Assembly: GCA_964580655.1 (NCBI GenBank)
Contig: CAZOMR010000159.1
Span: 1 to 8,005, forward strand
Origin: CAZOMR01 sp964580655
Lineage (GTDB): Bacteria; RBG-13-61-14; CAZOMR01
DNA: 8,005 bases
Direction: 5' to 3'
Shown: one piece after another, positions 6,687 to 8,005 of the stretch
Layout of the letters: each line of letters begins with the position of its first letter
Position numbering within the stretch: the stretch's first letter is position 1
Position numbers and translations under genes: made by a program
Notes under the pieces: model-generated
What the model saw: the letters and a program-made list of their open reading frames with translations, nothing else
Database searches by the model: none
Told to the model about the DNA's origin: nothing

Positions 6687-7841
6687 TCACCACTTATGTG
6701 CAAACTCCTCTGCCCAGCCTATCAGGTTGTCAATCTCGACCGTCTTGCCGTCGAAGTTGATCACTCCCTTCCAGTTGCCGAAGACGCAGGTTCCCCCTGT
6801 GCCGATCAGTCCGAGGTTTATCTTTGTGGTCTTTTCGTAGAAGGGCGTAAGGGTCATGTTAATCATGTCCGAGTGCCCGGTCCGCATGCGCCAGGGCTTC
6901 ATCCAGTCGTTGCAGTCGTATTCCCAGATCAGATCCTCCATAACCTTGTAGAGTCTGCCATTATAGCAGATGCCGTTTTCGTTTGAACCAGTTCCAGTGG
7001 TCCACTTTGCGCCCATGTTGACACCGATCAAGTCGCGCCCTTGCTTGCCTGTGCATACGGCCCAGTTCCAATAACTCCGGTATGGCCACATGCCCCTTCC
7101 GAAGTCCTGCACGCCGTGGCACTCATCCGGGTCCATAACATACTTTTTGCCGTCAACCATGACCACGCCCTCTGTTGGCAAGGTGTTGTGCTTGGAGTTC
7201 ATCTGGAACCTCTTACAGGTCCAGGGCACTACAATGTTCAGTGTCTCGTGGCCCCTTGGCTTGTGGATCAGGAATTCTGCCCGCAAGTCCTTGCCCTTCA
7301 TGTTCGGGCAATGGCATTCAACCTTGATCCCGTATCCCTTGTGTATCATGGAGACCTCGACCGCCTTGCTTGAAAAGGAAATGCTCTCCTCCACCTGCTC
7401 GGGCATGACAACCCCGCTATGTGGCTTGAGCGCGATCGCGTCAATGCTTTCCCTGGTTTCAAAGTCAGTGAGGGAGACCGCGCAGAAGGATGCGAAATCA
7501 ATGTCGGAGATGGTGATGGAAAAGACAAAGCCCGGGCTGATCCAGTTCCAGAAGTTCCACTTTTTCTTGCGCGGCCAGTGGCCTTTCAGGTTGGCGCGGG
7601 TGAGCGGCACGCGCGACCAGCCAATCGCTTCAGGGTTAAGGTTGCCGTTCTCATCGCACAAAAACACAGGCTCGGTTAGCTCCCGCTCCTCGTAGCAAGG
7701 GATGTATCTTCCCTCGGCCATCTTGTCTTCCAGGATGGGCATGTAATCCGGCGCGACCTTGCTTGCTTGAGCCGACCTGGAACCAACAGCAAGCCAGGCC
7801 ACGGCAAGAGCGTTCCCCTTGATAAACTCCCTTCTCCTCAT
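6687..7841 (-). CDS. Tat-exported DUF2804 protein
   Basis: A 384-residue protein that I recognise as DUF2804 from its motif order: GWSRVPL (74-80), the basic-aromatic run RKKKWNFWNW (91-100), DFGRGMWPYRSYWNWA (246-261), TGTGSNENGICYNGRLYK (282-299) and a C-terminal GWAEE (375-379). The N-terminus RRREFIKG followed by a hydrophobic stretch to AQA (24-26) is a twin-arginine signal, so the folded protein should leave the cytoplasm. No biochemical role is established to my knowledge. The fold is expected to be a beta-barrel related to the carotenoid 1,2-hydratase/AttH group, and the conserved Trp, Arg and Tyr residues could line a carbohydrate or lipid pocket. As the first gene of a GH2/sulfatase/porter cluster it may act on the same glycan or its lipid anchor; this is inference. 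GGAGG lies eight bases before the ATG. The GH2 gene follows after 111 bp. Confidence 0.82.
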   Translation of the reverse strand: MRRREFIKGNALAVAWLAVGSRSAQASKVAPDYMPILEDKMAEGRYIPCYEERELTEPVFLCDENGNLNPEAIGWSRVPLTRANLKGHWPRKKKWNFWNWISPGFVFSITISDIDFASFCAVSLTDFETRESIDAIALKPHSGVVMPEQVEESISFSSKAVEVSMIHKGYGIKVECHCPNMKGKDLRAEFLIHKPRGHETLNIVVPWTCKRFQMNSKHNTLPTEGVVMVDGKKYVMDPDECHGVQDFGRGMWPYRSYWNWAVCTGKQGRDLIGVNMGAKWTTGTGSNENGICYNGRLYKVMEDLIWEYDCNDWMKPWRMRTGHSDMINMTLTPFYEKTTKINLGLIGTGGTCVFGNWKGVINFDGKTVEIDNLIGWAEEFAHKW

Positions 7842-7849
7842 TTAAGCAT

Positions 7850-7854
7850 CCTCC
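7850..7854 (-). promoter_or_regulatory. ribosome binding site of the DUF2804 gene
   Basis: GGAGG on the minus strand lies eight bases before the ATG at 7841, supporting the start that keeps the Tat signal intact. Confidence 0.6.
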
Positions 7855-7907
7855 ATCATTGCGGCCTTGACCTTGTAGCTCACACCGTTACGAGTATCCG
7901 AACCCTT

Positions 7908-7936
7908 ATGATATAATGAATTGTGAACAGGATCAA
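7908..7936 (-). promoter_or_regulatory. candidate sigma70-type promoter for the cluster
   Basis: On the minus strand TTGATC (7936-7931) and TATCAT (7913-7908) are separated by exactly 17 bp, each matching consensus at four of six positions or better. It would start transcription about 60 bases before the DUF2804 ATG. The rest of the 164-bp right-end region (7842-8005) has only short open frames, an A/T-rich tract with a weak 5-bp hairpin near 7987-8003, and no recognised gene. Confidence 0.35.
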
Positions 7937-8005
7937 TACAGGCAGGTGCTGGAGGGTGTGCGACATATTTGGTGAATCATTTTTTTAACCCCTTTTTTGG
8001 GTTTA

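Noticed and set aside
7090..7695. A 201-codon plus-strand open frame, and similar ones at 1138-1650 and 5313-5825
   Set aside because: All are antisense shadows of well-supported minus-strand genes and lack their own domains or convincing translation signals.
7933..7980. A 15-codon minus-strand frame after an AAGGGG-like sequence, considered as a leader peptide
   Set aside because: It overlaps the candidate -35 box and so would lie upstream of the transcript start; it has no run of regulatory codons and no attenuator follows.
7987..8003. AACCC/GGGTT inverted repeat considered as a terminator of an upstream gene
   Set aside because: The stem is only 5 bp, and in the minus direction it is followed by As rather than Ts.

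Overview
The window shows five protein genes, all on the minus strand and closely spaced. The layout suggests one catabolic operon for a complex, probably sulfated, glycan. In transcription order (right to left) they are: a Tat-exported DUF2804 protein (7841-6687), a large secreted GH2 beta-galactosidase (6575-3402), a XylE/GLUT-like sugar porter of the major facilitator superfamily (3367-1976), a uroporphyrinogen-decarboxylase-fold protein of the zinc methyltransferase-like type (1817-558), and a Tat-exported formylglycine-type sulfatase (526 to the left edge, 3' end missing). The gaps are 111, 34, about 158 and 31 bp. No gene is credible on the plus strand; the long plus-strand open frames are antisense to these five genes.

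Organism: GC is moderate. Two exported proteins begin with RRxF(L/I)K twin-arginine signals, a secreted sulfatase sits beside a GH2 enzyme, a UroD-fold protein lies inside a sugar operon, and no SusC/SusD pair is visible. By inference this fits the PVC group (Lentisphaerota, Kiritimatiellota, Planctomycetota) or a similar environmental glycan degrader better than a classical Bacteroidota locus. No marker gene in the window settles the taxonomy.

How the genes may work together: the beta-galactosidase and sulfatase would trim galactosides and sulfate esters outside the cytoplasm, the DUF2804 protein would act in the same compartment in an unknown way, and the porter would import the released monosaccharide. 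The UroD-like protein is the only soluble cytoplasmic member. One testable idea is that it handles a methyl group from an O-methylated sugar, but no corrinoid protein is present in the window.

Non-coding structure: the gap between the porter and the UroD-like gene is almost exactly filled by a 150-bp element (1830-1979) with 19-bp imperfect terminal inverted repeats ending in TTAA and three internal GC-rich palindromes. It looks like a MITE, and its right end supplies the porter's stop codon. The GH2-porter gap folds into a hairpin that contains the porter's ribosome binding site. The DUF2804-GH2 gap holds a perfect TATAAT and two hairpins just before the GH2 ribosome binding site. The 164 bp at the right end hold a plausible sigma70-type promoter for the whole cluster and short open frames of doubtful meaning.
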